This document shows positions 1-7,860 of a stretch of 8,064 nucleotides of DNA, piece after piece. Each line of letters starts with the position of its first letter. The first letter of the stretch is position 1. This DNA comes from an uncultured Haemophilus sp. Lineage in GTDB: Bacteria > Pseudomonadota > Gammaproteobacteria > Enterobacterales > Pasteurellaceae. Under the pieces are notes generated by a model. The model was not told where the DNA came from and did no database searches. It saw nothing but the letters and a program-made list of their open reading frames with translations. The translations under genes and the position numbers were made by a program. The stretch covers positions 1-8,064 of the forward strand of contig CABSZQ010000044.1 in the NCBI GenBank assembly GCA_902482195.1. Reading direction: 5' to 3'.

Positions 1-2234
1 CGCATACCTGCTAACTGACGAATCTGAGCTGCAGAACCACGCGCACCAGAGTCAGCCATCATAAAGATGCTGTTGAAAGAAGCTTGTTTCTCAGGGTTAC
101 CTTCACGGTTGATGACTTCTTCCTGAGATAAGTTTTCCATCATCGCTTTCGCTACACGCTCATTTGCTGCAGCCCAAATATCGATGACTTTGTTATAACG
201 CTCACCTGCCGTTACAAGACCAGATTGGAACTGTTCTTGAATTTCAGCTACTTCAGCTTCCGCTGCAGAAATAATTTCGTATTTTTTCTCTGGGATAACC
301 ATATCGTCGATACCCACAGAAGAACCTGAACGTGCAGCATAAGCAAAACCGGTATACATAATATGGTCAGCAAACATTACCGCTTCTTTCAAACCTAAAC
401 GACGATAAGCTTCGTTGATAAGTTTAGAAATTGCTTTTTTACCTAATGTTTGGTTAAACAATGAATAAGGCATACCTTTTGGCGCGATCATCCATAAGAT
501 TGCACGACCGATAGTGGTATCGGTTAATGTGGTTTTCTCTTCGAATTCGCCAGCTTCATTTTTCACATATTCCGTAATACGTACTTTAACGCGAGAATGT
601 AATTCTGCTTCACCTGTGCGATATGCTTTTTCAGCTTCGCGTGGATCTTGCAATAACATGCCTTCTCCTTTACCGTTTACTTTTTCACGGGTCATATAGT
701 AAAGACCCAACACCACGTCTTGTGATGGAACGATAATAGGATCACCGTTTGCAGGTGAAAGTACGTTGTTGGTTGACATCATTAACGCACGCGCTTCTAA
801 CTGCGCTTCAAGTGTTAATGGTACGTGAACCGCCATTTGGTCACCATCGAAGTCCGCGTTGAACGCCGCACAAACGAGCGGGTGTAACTGGATTGCTTTA
901 CCTTCGATTAGAAGTGGTTCAAACGCTTGGATACCTAAACGGTGAAGTGTCGGTGCACGGTTCAATAGAATTGGGTGCTCACGAATAACTTCTGCCAAGA
1001 TATCCCAAACGATCGCGTCTTCACGCTCAACCATTTTCTTAGCCGCTTTAATTGTGGTTGCATAACCACGGCTTTCTAATTTTGCATAGATAAACGGACG
1101 GAATAATTCCAATGCCATTTTCTTCGGTAAACCACATTGGTGTAAGTGCAAGTATGGACCTACAGTGATTACAGAACGGCCTGAATAGTCAACACGTTTA
1201 CCTAATAAGTTTTGACGGAAACGACCTTGTTTACCTTTGATCATGTCCGCAAGTGATTTCAATGGACGACGATTAGAACCTGTAATCGCACGACCACGAC
1301 GACCATTATCTAATAACGCATCAACAGATTCTTGTAACATACGTTTTTCGTTACGCACGATAATATCTGGTGCGATTAAATCTAATAAACGTTTTAAACG
1401 GTTGTTACGGTTGATCACGCGACGATATAAATCGTTTAAGTCAGACGTTGCAAAACGACCACCATCTAATGGTACTAATGGACGTAAATCTGGTGGAAGT
1501 ACTGGTAACACAGTCATCACCATCCACTCTGGTTTGTTACCAGATTGTTGGAAAGCTTCTAATAATTTTAAGCGTTTAGTGATTTTCTTACGTTTTGTTT
1601 CAGAGTTAGTTTCTTGTAACTCTTCACGTAATTTTTCACATTCCACTTCAAGATCAATACCTTTAAGTAAATCTTGAATTGCTTCAGCACCCATTTTCGC
1701 TTCGAATTCATCTTGCCAGCGGTCTTCTGCATCAAGGAATTGTTCTTCAGTTAATAACTGTCCACGTTCCAAATCGGTCATACCCGGTTCGGTTACGATG
1801 TACATTTCAAAGTAAAGCACACGTTCAATATCACGTAACGGCATATCAAGCAATAAACCGATACGGGACGGAAGTGATTTTAAGAACCAAATGTGTGCAA
1901 CTGGACAAGCCAATTCAATGTGGCCCATACGTTCACGACGCACTTTAGTTTGTGTAACTTCAACACCACATTTTTCACAAATCACACCACGGTGTTTTAA
2001 GCGTTTATATTTTCCGCATAAACATTCGTAATCTTTTACTGGCCCGAAAATACGTGCACAGAAAAGACCGTCACGCTCAGGTTTGAACGTACGATAGTTG
2101 ATTGTTTCAGGTTTTTTAACTTCACCAAATGACCAAGAACGGATCATGTCTGGAGAAGCTAACCCAATTTTAATCACATCAAAATCTTCACTCGTTTTTG
2201 ATTGTGCTTTTAAAAACTTAACTAAGTCTTTCAC
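1..2234 (-). CDS. rpoC: RNA polymerase beta-prime subunit (5' 744 codons, truncated by window edge)
   Basis: This is the N-terminal half of the beta-prime subunit, which carries the catalytic magnesium ions of DNA-dependent RNA polymerase and forms the clamp. Of roughly 1,400 residues expected, 744 complete codons are present and the frame is open to the left edge. Translation starts at GTG (2232-2234) and reads [19 protein letters not shown], one residue longer than E. coli near the N-terminus, so numbering runs +1. Visible landmarks are the zinc-ribbon cysteines (C71 and C73 checked in the sequence; C86 and C89 follow), the conserved clamp and lid/rudder stretch ending in [10 protein letters not shown], the catalytic NADFDGDQ at residues 459-466 with metal-binding D461, D463 and D465, and the [20 protein letters not shown] block at the edge. 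The bridge helix and trigger loop lie outside the window. The gene follows rpoB in the same operon. No frameshift or internal stop is seen. Confidence 0.98.
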   Translation of the reverse strand, partial: MKDLVKFLKAQSKTSEDFDVIKIGLASPDMIRSWSFGEVKKPETINYRTFKPERDGLFCARIFGPVKDYECLCGKYKRLKHRGVICEKCGVEVTQTKVRRERMGHIELACPVAHIWFLKSLPSRIGLLLDMPLRDIERVLYFEMYIVTEPGMTDLERGQLLTEEQFLDAEDRWQDEFEAKMGAEAIQDLLKGIDLEVECEKLREELQETNSETKRKKITKRLKLLEAFQQSGNKPEWMVMTVLPVLPPDLRPLVPLDGGRFATSDLNDLYRRVINRNNRLKRLLDLIAPDIIVRNEKRMLQESVDALLDNGRRGRAITGSNRRPLKSLADMIKGKQGRFRQNLLGKRVDYSGRSVITVGPYLHLHQCGLPKKMALELFRPFIYAKLESRGYATTIKAAKKMVEREDAIVWDILAEVIREHPILLNRAPTLHRLGIQAFEPLLIEGKAIQLHPLVCAAFNADFDGDQMAVHVPLTLEAQLEARALMMSTNNVLSPANGDPIIVPSQDVVLGLYYMTREKVNGKGEGMLLQDPREAEKAYRTGEAELHSRVKVRITEYVKNEAGEFEEKTTLTDTTIGRAILWMIAPKGMPYSLFNQTLGKKAISKLINEAYRRLGLKEAVMFADHIMYTGFAYAARSGSSVGIDDMVIPEKKYEIISAAEAEVAEIQEQFQSGLVTAGERYNKVIDIWAAANERVAKAMMENLSQEEVINREGNPEKQASFNSIFMMADSGARGSAAQIRQLAGM

Positions 2235-2241
2235 AAATAGT

Positions 2242-2246
2242 CTCCT
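2242..2246 (-). promoter_or_regulatory. rpoC ribosome binding site
   Basis: On the minus strand AGGAG lies 7 nt before the GTG codon at 2232-2234, and it supports that non-ATG start. E. coli rpoC, from memory, also starts with GTG. The GGAG can pair with a CTCC just upstream (minus strand CTCCGACAGGAG), a weak 4-bp hairpin that might reduce access. That last point is inference. Confidence 0.8.
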
Positions 2247-2265
2247 GTCGGAGTTAAGGGTTTCA

Positions 2266-2303
2266 AAGTGCGGTCAAAAATATTTTGTTTTTTAACCGCA
2301 CTT
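2266..2303. repeat. Inverted pair of DNA uptake signal sequences in the rpoB-rpoC spacer
   Basis: AAGTGCGGT at 2266-2274 on the plus strand and its exact complement ACCGCACTT at 2295-2303 form a 9-bp inverted repeat around a 20-nt AT-rich loop. Each core is followed, in its own orientation, by the AT-rich stretch typical of the Haemophilus uptake signal. Such pairs often double as terminators between genes, but here neither strand has a T-run after the stem and the pair sits inside an operon. Termination is therefore not supported. In the mRNA it would simply be a hairpin. Confidence 0.9.
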
Positions 2304-2322
2304 CGGCGATTTCTTCCTTTTG

Positions 2323-2344
2323 CTTCCCCTGAAAACAGGGGAAG
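2323..2344 (-). other. Perfect 9-bp hairpin just after the rpoB stop codon
   Basis: CTTCCCCTG and CAGGGGAAG form a perfect stem with a 4-nt loop (TTTT on the transcribed minus strand), starting 13 nt after the rpoB stop. It is GC-rich for this genome. The RNA then continues CAAAAGG, so there is no U-tract and it does not look like a terminator. A role in mRNA stability or processing between rpoB and rpoC is possible but is inference. Confidence 0.75.
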
Positions 2345-2357
2345 ACAGGTTTGTCGA

Positions 2358-5300
2358 TTACTCTTCGTCTAACTCGATATTCAAACCAAGTGAACGGATT
2401 TCTTTCATAATTACATTGAAAGATTCCGGTGTACCCGGATCCATTTGTTGGTTACCACCGACGATGTTTTTATACATCTTCGTACGGCCGTTCACGTCAT
2501 CGGATTTCACGGTTAACATTTCTTGTAAGGTGTAAGCCGCACCGTATGCTTCAAGTGCCCATACCTCCATCTCACCGAAACGTTGACCACCGAATTGTGC
2601 TTTACCACCAAGTGGTTGTTGAGTAACAAGACTATAAGAACCAGTTGAACGAGCATGCATTTTGTCATCAACTAAGTGGTTCAATTTGAGCATGTACATA
2701 TAACCTACGGTTACTGGACGCTCGAATTTCTCACCAGTACGGCCATCGTATAACGTGATCTGACCTGAAGTTGGTAAGCCACCAAGTTTCAACATTTCTT
2801 TGATTTCTTGCTCATCAGCACCATCAAACACTGGTGTTGCTACCGGTAAACCTTTACGTAGGTTTTCTGCTAAACGCATGATTTCGTCATCGCTAAAGGT
2901 GCTTAAATCAACTTTTTGTGCGCCATGACCTAAATCGTATGCTTTTTGCATATAGCCACGAAGTTTCTCAACATCTTGTTTTTGTTTGATCATCGCATTG
3001 ATTTGATCACCGATACCTTTCGCCGCTAAGCCTAAGTGGGTTTCTAAGATCTGACCGATGTTCATACGAGACGGTACGCCCAGTGGGTTCAATACGATTT
3101 CAACCGGTTGACCGTTTTCATCGTATGGCATATCTTCCACAGGGTTGATTTTTGAGATAACACCTTTGTTACCATGACGACCCGCCATTTTATCACCCGG
3201 TTGGATGTGACGTTTCACCGCAAGGTAAACTTTAACCACTTTTAACACGCCTGGTGCAAGGTCATCGCCTTTAATGATTTTCTTACGTTTTACTTCAAGT
3301 TTGTGTTCAAACTCTTTACGTAATTCTTCATATTGCTCAGCAAGCTGTTCTAATTGGTTTTGTTTTTCTTCATCTGAAATGGTTTGTTCTAACCATTTGG
3401 TGCGATCCATTTTATCTAATTGAGCCGCATCAATACCGCCAGCGATAAGGACATTACGCACACGAGCAAACAAGCCAGCTTCTAAGATTTCCAATTCATC
3501 AGAAAGGTCTTTCTTAGCTTGTTTTAACTGCATTTCTTCAATTTCTAATGCACGTTTGTCTTTTTCTACGCCATCACGGGTGAAGACTTGAACGTCAATT
3601 ACAGTACCGCTTACGCTATTTGGTACACGTAATGAAGAGTCTTTCACGTCAGATGCTTTTTCACCGAAGATTGCACGTAACAATTTTTCTTCTGGTGTTA
3701 ATTGCGTTTCGCCTTTAGGGGTTACTTTACCGACTAAGATGTCACCACCTTTCACTTCAGCACCCACATAAACGATACCTGATTCATCCAATTTGCTTAA
3801 TGCAGATTCACCTACGTTCGGAATATCTGCAGTGATTTCTTCAGAACCTAATTTAGTATCACGCGCCACACAAGATAATTCTTGAATGTGGATTGTCGTG
3901 AAGCGGTCTTGTTGTACAACACGCTCAGAAACTAACATTGAGTCTTCGAAGTTATAACCGTTCCAAGGCATGAACGCCACACGGATATTTTGACCTAATG
4001 CTAATTCACCTAAGTCTGTCGAAGGACCATCTGCTAAGACTTCACCACGGTTAATTGGATCGCCTAAATTCACACAAGGAATTTGGTTGATACAGGTATT
4101 TTGGTTAGAACGGGTGTATTTAATTAAGTTATAAATATCGATACCCGCTTCGCCAGCTACGGTTTCATCTTCATTTACTTTGATAACGATACGAGAAGCA
4201 TCAACGTATTGAACTGTACCGCCACGTTTCGCTACAACCGCCACACCTGAGTCAAGTGCGATTGGTTTTTCCATACCTGTACCCACTAACGGCTTATCAG
4301 CACGTAAAGTCGGAACCGCTTGACGTTGCATGTTCGCACCCATTAAGGCACGGTTCGCATCGTCATGCTCTAAGAATGGAATTAACGCTGCTGCCACAGA
4401 TACCACTTGTTGGGTTGAAACGTCCATATAGTGAATTTCTTCTGGTTTATAAAGACCAGATTCACCACGTTCACCACGAGCAGTAACAAATGCATCTGTA
4501 AAGCGATTGTTCTCATCAAGGTTTGAGTTCGCCTGTGCAATGATGTAGTTTGCTTCATCAATTGCAGATAAGTATTCGATTTCTTCGGTTACTTGACCAT
4601 TCACTACTTTACGATATGGGGTTTCTAAGAAACCGTAATCGTTCGTACGAGCAAACGCAGAAAGTGAGTTGATCAAACCGATGTTTGGACCTTCAGGGGT
4701 TTCGATTGGACATAAACGACCATAGTGAGTGTTATGTACGTCACGCACCTCAAAGCCTGCGCGTTCACGCGTTAAACCACCTGGACCTAATGCAGAAATA
4801 CGACGTTTATGTGTTACTTCTGATAATGGGTTGTTTTGGTCCATGAATTGCGAAAGTTGTGAAGAACCAAAGAATTCTTTCACTGCCGCAGAAATTGGTT
4901 TTGGATTAATTAAGTCTTGTGGCGTGATCGCATCTAAATCGCCTAAAGATAAACGCTCTTTAACTGCTCTTTCTACACGAACTAAACCAATACGGAATTG
5001 GTTTTCAGCCATTTCACCCACTGAGCGAATACGACGGTTACCCAAGTGGTCGATATCATCCACTTCACCACGACCATTACGGATATCGATGAGTTTTTTC
5101 ATCACGCGAATGATATCGTCGTTACTTAAAATACCCGTACCCTCGCCTTCAGGAATACCTAACGAGCGATTAAACTTCATACGACCTACTGCAGATAAAT
5201 CATAACGTTCTGCAGAGAAGAATAAGTTATTGAATAATGCTTCTGAAGATTCTGGTGTAGGTGGTTCACCTGGACGCATCATACGATAGATTTCATATAA

Positions 5301-6386
5301 TGCACTTACACGATCGTAAGTTGGATCAACACGTAATGTTTCCGAGATATATGGACCGTAATCTAAGTCATTGGTGAATAATGTTTCGATCACTTTATAG
5401 CCTGCTTGCGATAATTTCGCTAACACTTCTAAAGAAATCTCGCCATTTGCTGGGCAAATGATTTCACCAGATTCAAGATCTACATAATCTTTCGCTGCAA
5501 CTTTACCTGCGATATATTCAGTTGGCACTTCAACTTGTGTCACATTATCTTTTTCTAATGCTTTGATGTGACGAGCTGTGATACGACGACCGCGTTCTAC
5601 ATAGACTTTGCCATTTGCTTCAATATCAAATGTCGCCGTTTCACCACGTAGACGTTCTGGCACTAATGTCATGAGTAATTTATTGCCAGCGATTTCGAAA
5701 GTTACTTTGTCGAAGAATAAGTTTAAGATTTCTTCAACAGTGTAACCTAACGCACGTAAAATAATGGTTGCCGGTAATTTACGACGGCGGTCAATACGCG
5801 CATATAAGTTATCTTTTGGATCAAATTCGAAATCTAACCAAGAACCACGGTAAGGAATAATACGTGCGTTATAAAGCACTTTACCTGAAGAGTGTGTTTT
5901 ACCTTTGTCAGAATCAAAGAATACGCCCGGGCTACGGTGTAATTGTGAAACGATAACACGCTCAGTACCATTGATAACAAAGGTACCGTTGTCAGTCATT
6001 AATGGGATTTCACCCATATATACTTCGCTTTCTTTAATGTCTTTGACTGCGCGTGATGAAGATTCTTTATCGTAGCTAACTAAACGTAATTTTACGCGTA
6101 AACCTGCCGCATAAGTTGAACCGCGAATTTGGCATTCACGTACATCAAATTCTGGCTCTTCTAAACGGTAATCAACATATTGTAATTCTGTATAACCATT
6201 ATTGCTTACGATTGGGAAAACAGAACGGAATGCAGCTTCTAAGCCTTGTTGACCTTCAGGATCTTTTTGAATGAATTTATCAAAAGAATCTAATTGGATG
6301 GTTAATAAATAAGGTACATTTAAAACTTGCGGACGTTTGCCGAAGTCTTTACGAATTCGTTTTTTCTCAGTATAGGAGTAACCCAT
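2358..6386 (-). CDS. rpoB: RNA polymerase beta subunit
   Basis: Complete beta subunit of RNA polymerase, 1342 residues, the same length as the E. coli protein. With beta-prime it forms the active-site cleft, and it is the rifampicin target. The start [20 protein letters not shown] matches the family, and AGAGGA lies 9 nt upstream of the ATG. Numbering equals E. coli up to the rifampicin region: D516, H526 and S531 were located by codon position and are all wild type, so the sequence shows no classical resistance change there. The gammaproteobacterial beta insertion (about residues 938-1043) is present as a charged, probably coiled-coil stretch. The active-site block [12 protein letters not shown] carries K1066 and K1074 (E. 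coli 1065 and 1073). The C-terminus ends in the beta-prime-binding module with [20 protein letters not shown]. It lies 295 nt after rplL and 123 nt before rpoC in one operon. Confidence 0.99.
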   Translation of the reverse strand: MGYSYTEKKRIRKDFGKRPQVLNVPYLLTIQLDSFDKFIQKDPEGQQGLEAAFRSVFPIVSNNGYTELQYVDYRLEEPEFDVRECQIRGSTYAAGLRVKLRLVSYDKESSSRAVKDIKESEVYMGEIPLMTDNGTFVINGTERVIVSQLHRSPGVFFDSDKGKTHSSGKVLYNARIIPYRGSWLDFEFDPKDNLYARIDRRRKLPATIILRALGYTVEEILNLFFDKVTFEIAGNKLLMTLVPERLRGETATFDIEANGKVYVERGRRITARHIKALEKDNVTQVEVPTEYIAGKVAAKDYVDLESGEIICPANGEISLEVLAKLSQAGYKVIETLFTNDLDYGPYISETLRVDPTYDRVSALYEIYRMMRPGEPPTPESSEALFNNLFFSAERYDLSAVGRMKFNRSLGIPEGEGTGILSNDDIIRVMKKLIDIRNGRGEVDDIDHLGNRRIRSVGEMAENQFRIGLVRVERAVKERLSLGDLDAITPQDLINPKPISAAVKEFFGSSQLSQFMDQNNPLSEVTHKRRISALGPGGLTRERAGFEVRDVHNTHYGRLCPIETPEGPNIGLINSLSAFARTNDYGFLETPYRKVVNGQVTEEIEYLSAIDEANYIIAQANSNLDENNRFTDAFVTARGERGESGLYKPEEIHYMDVSTQQVVSVAAALIPFLEHDDANRALMGANMQRQAVPTLRADKPLVGTGMEKPIALDSGVAVVAKRGGTVQYVDASRIVIKVNEDETVAGEAGIDIYNLIKYTRSNQNTCINQIPCVNLGDPINRGEVLADGPSTDLGELALGQNIRVAFMPWNGYNFEDSMLVSERVVQQDRFTTIHIQELSCVARDTKLGSEEITADIPNVGESALSKLDESGIVYVGAEVKGGDILVGKVTPKGETQLTPEEKLLRAIFGEKASDVKDSSLRVPNSVSGTVIDVQVFTRDGVEKDKRALEIEEMQLKQAKKDLSDELEILEAGLFARVRNVLIAGGIDAAQLDKMDRTKWLEQTISDEEKQNQLEQLAEQYEELRKEFEHKLEVKRKKIIKGDDLAPGVLKVVKVYLAVKRHIQPGDKMAGRHGNKGVISKINPVEDMPYDENGQPVEIVLNPLGVPSRMNIGQILETHLGLAAKGIGDQINAMIKQKQDVEKLRGYMQKAYDLGHGAQKVDLSTFSDDEIMRLAENLRKGLPVATPVFDGADEQEIKEMLKLGGLPTSGQITLYDGRTGEKFERPVTVGYMYMLKLNHLVDDKMHARSTGSYSLVTQQPLGGKAQFGGQRFGEMEVWALEAYGAAYTLQEMLTVKSDDVNGRTKMYKNIVGGNQQMDPGTPESFNVIMKEIRSLGLNIELDEE

Positions 6387-6395
6387 TATTGGTTT

Positions 6396-6401
6396 TCCTC
6401 T
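6396..6401 (-). promoter_or_regulatory. rpoB ribosome binding site
   Basis: AGAGGA on the minus strand lies 9 nt before the ATG at 6384-6386, and fixes the start at MGYSYTEKK. Confidence 0.8.
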
Positions 6402-6433
6402 GTAAATTTTAGTGAGACCGAGTTGATATAAAA

Positions 6434-6442
6434 AAGTGCGGT
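6434..6442 (+). repeat. DNA uptake signal sequence in the rpoB 5' region
   Basis: Perfect core AAGTGCGGT on the plus strand, followed by CAAATTGATTGACG and an AT-rich stretch, which fits the extended Haemophilus uptake motif. Its 8-bp complement ACCGCACT occurs at 6493-6500, but there the ninth base of the core is changed (C instead of T). The pair is therefore degenerate, with a 50-nt loop. Confidence 0.85.
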
Positions 6443-6448
6443 CAAATT

Positions 6449-6482
6449 GATTGACGCTTTTATTTATATCGGAGATTGACGC
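6449..6482 (-). repeat. Direct repeat GATTGACGC, two copies 25 bp apart
   Basis: GATTGACGC occurs at 6449-6457 and again at 6474-6482 (GCGTCAATC on the coding strand), in the untranslated region about 65-95 nt before the rpoB start. The first copy also overlaps a small inverted repeat, GTCAA and TTGAC at 6441-6455. No function is recognised. Confidence 0.5.
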
Positions 6483-6525
6483 CGTTTCGGATACCGCACT
6501 CTGAACCTTACTTCTGTAGTGGGCT

Positions 6526-6556
6526 ACTTAAATTAAAACGTCTGATTAATTTAAGT
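6526..6556 (-). other. 11-bp perfect inverted repeat in the rplL-rpoB spacer
   Basis: ACTTAAATTAA at 6526-6536 and its complement TTAATTTAAGT at 6546-6556 flank a 9-nt loop. The stem is AU-rich and would form in the rplL-rpoB transcript. In E. coli an RNase III cleavage site lies in this spacer, so this stem and the next one are candidates for the processing site. That assignment is inference. At 11 bp each stem alone is short for RNase III. Confidence 0.55.
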
Positions 6557-6558
6557 GG

Positions 6559-6595
6559 AAACAGATACCATTAAACGGAAAATGCCTATCTGTTT
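6559..6595 (-). other. 9-bp perfect inverted repeat in the rplL-rpoB spacer
   Basis: AAACAGATA at 6559-6567 pairs exactly with TATCTGTTT at 6587-6595 around a 19-nt loop, which could gain three further pairs inside (CAT with ATG). It lies only 2 nt from the neighbouring 11-bp repeat and abuts the next hairpin, so it is part of a stack of structures between rplL and rpoB. Confidence 0.55.
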
Positions 6596-6621
6596 TTTGT
6601 GCTGTTTTTGATAGCACAAAA
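6595..6621 (-). other. 9-bp hairpin downstream of the attenuator
   Basis: TTTTGTGCT and AGCACAAAA form a perfect 9-bp stem with a 9-nt loop on the minus strand. Its 5' arm uses the U-run that follows the attenuator hairpin and overlaps that hairpin's last two bases, so the two cannot both be fully formed. E. coli, from memory, has a similar GCGC stem directly after its rplL-rpoB attenuator. Confidence 0.6.
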
Positions 6622-6647
6622 TGGCTGATGGTAAACCACCAGCCATT
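6618..6647 (-). terminator. rplL-rpoB attenuator-type terminator
   Basis: Starting about 34 nt after the rplL stop, the minus-strand RNA reads AAUGGCUGGUGG, a UUUA loop, then CCAUCAGCCAUU. This gives a 12-bp stem with one G-U pair. It is followed by a short U-run (four U, the first two within the stem). The stem sequence GGCUGGUG and its place strongly recall the partial terminator known between rplL and rpoB in E. coli. The short U-run fits partial rather than full termination, as needed to let rpoBC be transcribed at a lower level than rplJL. Strength cannot be judged from sequence. Confidence 0.7.
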
Positions 6648-6681
6648 AAGCCTGAGAAACAGGACATAAGTGAATCAAAAA

Positions 6682-7053
6682 TTATTTGATTTCTACTTTT
6701 GCACCAGCTTCTTCTAATTCTTTCTTAAGTGCTTCAGCTTCTTCTTTAGAAATGCCTTCTTTTAAGTTAGCTGGAGCAGATTCAACTAAGTCTTTAGCTT
6801 CTTTTAAGCCTAAACCAGTTGCACCACGTACTGCTTTGATAACTGCTACTTTGTTAGCACCAGCTTCAGCAAGAACTACGTCGAATTCAGTTTTTTCTTC
6901 TGCCGCTGCTGCTGCGCCGCCAGCTGCTGGAGCTGCTGCTACTGCTGCTGCAGAAACGCCGAATTTTTCTTCCATCGCTGCGATTAATTCAACGATTTCA
7001 GTTACAGATTTAGAAGCAATCGCTTCAATGATTTGTTCGTTAGTTAATGACAT
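6682..7053 (-). CDS. rplL: Ribosomal protein bL12 (L7/L12)
   Basis: Complete 123-residue L7/L12, the multicopy stalk protein that recruits and stimulates translation GTPases on the 50S subunit. The N-terminal dimerisation domain (about 1-33, [20 protein letters not shown]) binds the L10 C-terminal helix. A flexible hinge (34-51) is almost pure alanine with G45, G46 and P42. The C-terminal domain (52-123) holds the conserved [20 protein letters not shown] factor-binding surface. The ATG at 7051-7053 is chosen because MSLTNEQ is the family N-terminus and a ribosome site sits 9 nt upstream. A TTG three codons earlier overlaps that site and is not the start. The gene lies 54 nt after rplJ, its partner in the L10-(L7/L12) complex, with the attenuator downstream separating its expression from rpoBC. 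Confidence 0.98.
   Translation of the reverse strand: MSLTNEQIIEAIASKSVTEIVELIAAMEEKFGVSAAAVAAAPAAGGAAAAAEEKTEFDVVLAEAGANKVAVIKAVRGATGLGLKEAKDLVESAPANLKEGISKEEAEALKKELEEAGAKVEIK
6901..6951 (-). repeat. Alanine-codon low-complexity tract in the rplL hinge
   Basis: Codons 35-51 of rplL are 13 alanines with V, P and two G, giving a DNA tract of near-repeated GCA/GCT/GCG triplets. This is the flexible hinge between the two L7/L12 domains. Hinges of this kind vary in length between species, and the imperfect triplet repeat would allow in-frame gain or loss of codons. The frame is intact here. Confidence 0.7.
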
Positions 7054-7062
7054 AACAATCAA

Positions 7063-7067
7063 TTCCT
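7063..7067 (-). promoter_or_regulatory. rplL ribosome binding site
   Basis: AGGAA on the minus strand, 9 nt before the ATG at 7051-7053. It decides the start: a TTG at 7060-7062 overlaps this site and would give an MIV extension not seen in the family. Confidence 0.75.
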
Positions 7068-7107
7068 AAAATTAATAAAGTTAAATGAAGTAAGAAACGC
7101 TTAATGA

Positions 7108-7599
7108 TTAAGCTGCTTCTTGTAATTTGTCGCGTAATGCCGCAAAAGTGCGAACAAGTTTGCCTGCCGCAGCTTCTTTCATTGTGCCCATTAAACGTGC
7201 AATTGCTTCTTCGTAAGTTGGTAATGTTGCTAAGAATTCAACATCTTGGATCTTACCTTCAAAGGCTGCACCTTTAATTTCAAACTTATCGTTTGCTTTA
7301 GCAAAATCTTTGAACAAACGTGCTGCTGCACCTGGGTGTTCATTAGAGAATGCGATAAGTGTTGGACCTACAAACGTATCTTGTAAGCATTCGAAATCAG
7401 TGCCTTCAACCGCACGACGTAATAAAGTATTACGAACAACGCGCATTGTTACACCAGCTTCACGAGCTGCTTTACGTAATTCAGTCATTTTATCAACAGT
7501 TACACCACGAGAGTCCGCGATTACTGCTGAAAGTGCACCTTTGGCTGCTTCATTTACTTCGGCAACAATTGCTTGTTTGTCTTGAAGATTTAATGCCAT
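7108..7599 (-). CDS. rplJ: Ribosomal protein uL10
   Basis: Complete 163-residue L10, the base of the ribosomal stalk. The N-terminal globular domain (about residues 1-130, starting [20 protein letters not shown]) binds 23S rRNA next to L11. The C-terminal helix (about 134-163, with [20 protein letters not shown]) anchors L7/L12 dimers. Conserved blocks seen include [16 protein letters not shown] and [11 protein letters not shown]. The ATG is preceded by AGGAG at a spacing of 10 nt. It is the first gene of the rplJL-rpoBC unit, downstream of a strong promoter and a structured leader. In enterobacteria the L10-L7/L12 complex binds that leader and represses translation of rplJ and, through coupling, rplL. 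The same is inferred here from the leader. Confidence 0.98.
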   Translation of the reverse strand: MALNLQDKQAIVAEVNEAAKGALSAVIADSRGVTVDKMTELRKAAREAGVTMRVVRNTLLRRAVEGTDFECLQDTFVGPTLIAFSNEHPGAAARLFKDFAKANDKFEIKGAAFEGKIQDVEFLATLPTYEEAIARLMGTMKEAAAGKLVRTFAALRDKLQEAA

Positions 7600-7609
7600 T
7601 GGCTTTTAG

Positions 7610-7614
7610 CTCCT
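7610..7614 (-). promoter_or_regulatory. rplJ ribosome binding site
   Basis: AGGAG (in CAGGAGCTAAAAGCC on the minus strand) lies 10 nt before the ATG at 7597-7599. E. coli, from memory, has a very similar AGGAGCAAAGC stretch here. This is the site that leader repression would ultimately block. Confidence 0.8.
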
Positions 7615-7621
7615 GAATACA

Positions 7622-7637
7622 CTCCGATTTCTCGGAA
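7622..7637 (-). other. Leader hairpin with GAAA loop just upstream of the rplJ ribosome site
   Basis: UUCCGA, a GAAA tetraloop, then UCGGAG form a 6-bp stem (one G-U pair) on the minus-strand RNA, ending 7 nt before the AGGAG. GNRA tetraloops are stable and can serve as tertiary contacts. A role in controlling access to the ribosome site is inference. Confidence 0.55.
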
Positions 7638-7652
7638 TTAATTTACCTCATC

Positions 7653-7668
7653 GAAAGAGTTATCTTTC
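7653..7668 (-). other. Leader hairpin GAAAGA-UAAC-UCUUUC
   Basis: Perfect 6-bp stem with a UAAC loop on the minus-strand RNA, between the L10-binding core and the ribosome-site hairpin. It is part of the folded rplJ leader, with no known separate function. Confidence 0.5.
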
Positions 7669-7684
7669 AGACTAGGACGACTTC

Positions 7685-7773
7685 GGTGCCCAGAAGCAAG
7701 AAATATTCTTATTCTGTTCACCATCTACGTAGGATTATTAAGACGATTATTGCTAACCATTCCCTACGGTCTT
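7685..7773 (-). promoter_or_regulatory. L10 leader: autoregulatory RNA element of rplJ
   Basis: On the transcribed strand AAGACCGTAGG (7763-7773) is followed by CCTACGTAGATGGTG. CGTAGG and CCTACG (7728-7733) make a 6-bp stem. Next to it a long imperfect hairpin at 7685-7722 pairs GGTG with CACC, CAGAA with TTCTG and AAG with CTT, with an AA opposite GG internal loop. These blocks and the order of stems match what I recall of the E. coli rplJ leader (the L10 leader family), where L10-L7/L12 binds about 150 nt upstream of the start and represses translation. Here the core lies 86-174 nt before the ATG. In that family L10 recognises a kink-turn; I cannot assign its exact bases here. A small hairpin GCTTGA/TCAAGC (7781-7797) precedes the core. 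Confidence 0.75.
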
Positions 7774-7811
7774 GGACGGGGCTTGAATAGGTCAAGCACC
7801 AACCAGAAATT

Positions 7812-7826
7812 TTACGCTAAGCGTAA
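7812..7826 (-). other. 5'-end stem-loop of the rplJ transcript
   Basis: TTACGC and GCGTAA form a 6-bp stem with a 3-nt loop within the first 5-20 nt of the predicted transcript, extendable by AAA/TTT past a 2-nt bulge. 5'-end stems of this kind can protect mRNA from RNase E; that role is inference. Confidence 0.5.
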
Positions 7827-7831
7827 TTTAG

Positions 7832-7860
7832 GAGCGAGATTATAGTGATTAATCTCGCTC
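7832..7860. repeat. Perfect 11-bp dyad spanning the rplJ promoter
   Basis: GAGCGAGATTA at 7832-7842 and TAATCTCGCTC at 7850-7860 are exact complements with a 7-nt spacer. The dyad covers the whole -10 box, most of the -10/-35 spacer and the predicted start-site region. Neither strand has a T-run after it, so it is not a terminator. It could be a repressor operator or a chance or structural dyad. No known regulator motif was recognised. Confidence 0.7.

Noticed and set aside
1237..1948. Plus-strand open frames of 146 and 89 codons inside rpoC
   Set aside because: Antisense shadows of the conserved beta-prime coding sequence; low-complexity, arginine- and serine-rich translations without domains.
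2323..2344. Terminator after rpoB
   Set aside because: The stem is strong but no T-run follows on either strand, and rpoC must be co-transcribed.
3258..3575. Charged coiled-coil insertion in RpoB as a novel domain
   Set aside because: It corresponds to the known insertion found in the beta subunit of gammaproteobacteria, at the same place and of similar size.
4785..4868. Rifampicin-resistance mutation in rpoB
   Set aside because: Residues D516, H526 and S531 are all wild type; the one nearby difference from E. coli (valine for isoleucine at 524) is conservative.
4729..5205. 158-codon open frame on the plus strand inside rpoB
   Set aside because: It lies opposite the rifampicin region of rpoB, one of the most conserved protein stretches known. 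It has no family resemblance, and it is explained by rpoB codon use on the other strand.
6387..6525. Separate promoter for rpoB
   Set aside because: A TTGACC is present on the minus strand at 6440-6445 but no acceptable -10 box lies 16-18 bp downstream; it is also part of the uptake signal complement.
7054..7062. TTG start giving a three-residue extension of rplL
   Set aside because: The TTG overlaps the ribosome binding site, and MSLTNEQ is the standard N-terminus with correct spacing.
6686..7069. 127-codon plus-strand frame over rplL
   Set aside because: It is the mirror of the alanine-rich rplL codons and has no recognisable features.
7310..7616. Two overlapping plus-strand frames over rplJ
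   Set aside because: They overlap each other and the real rplJ gene; neither resembles a known protein.
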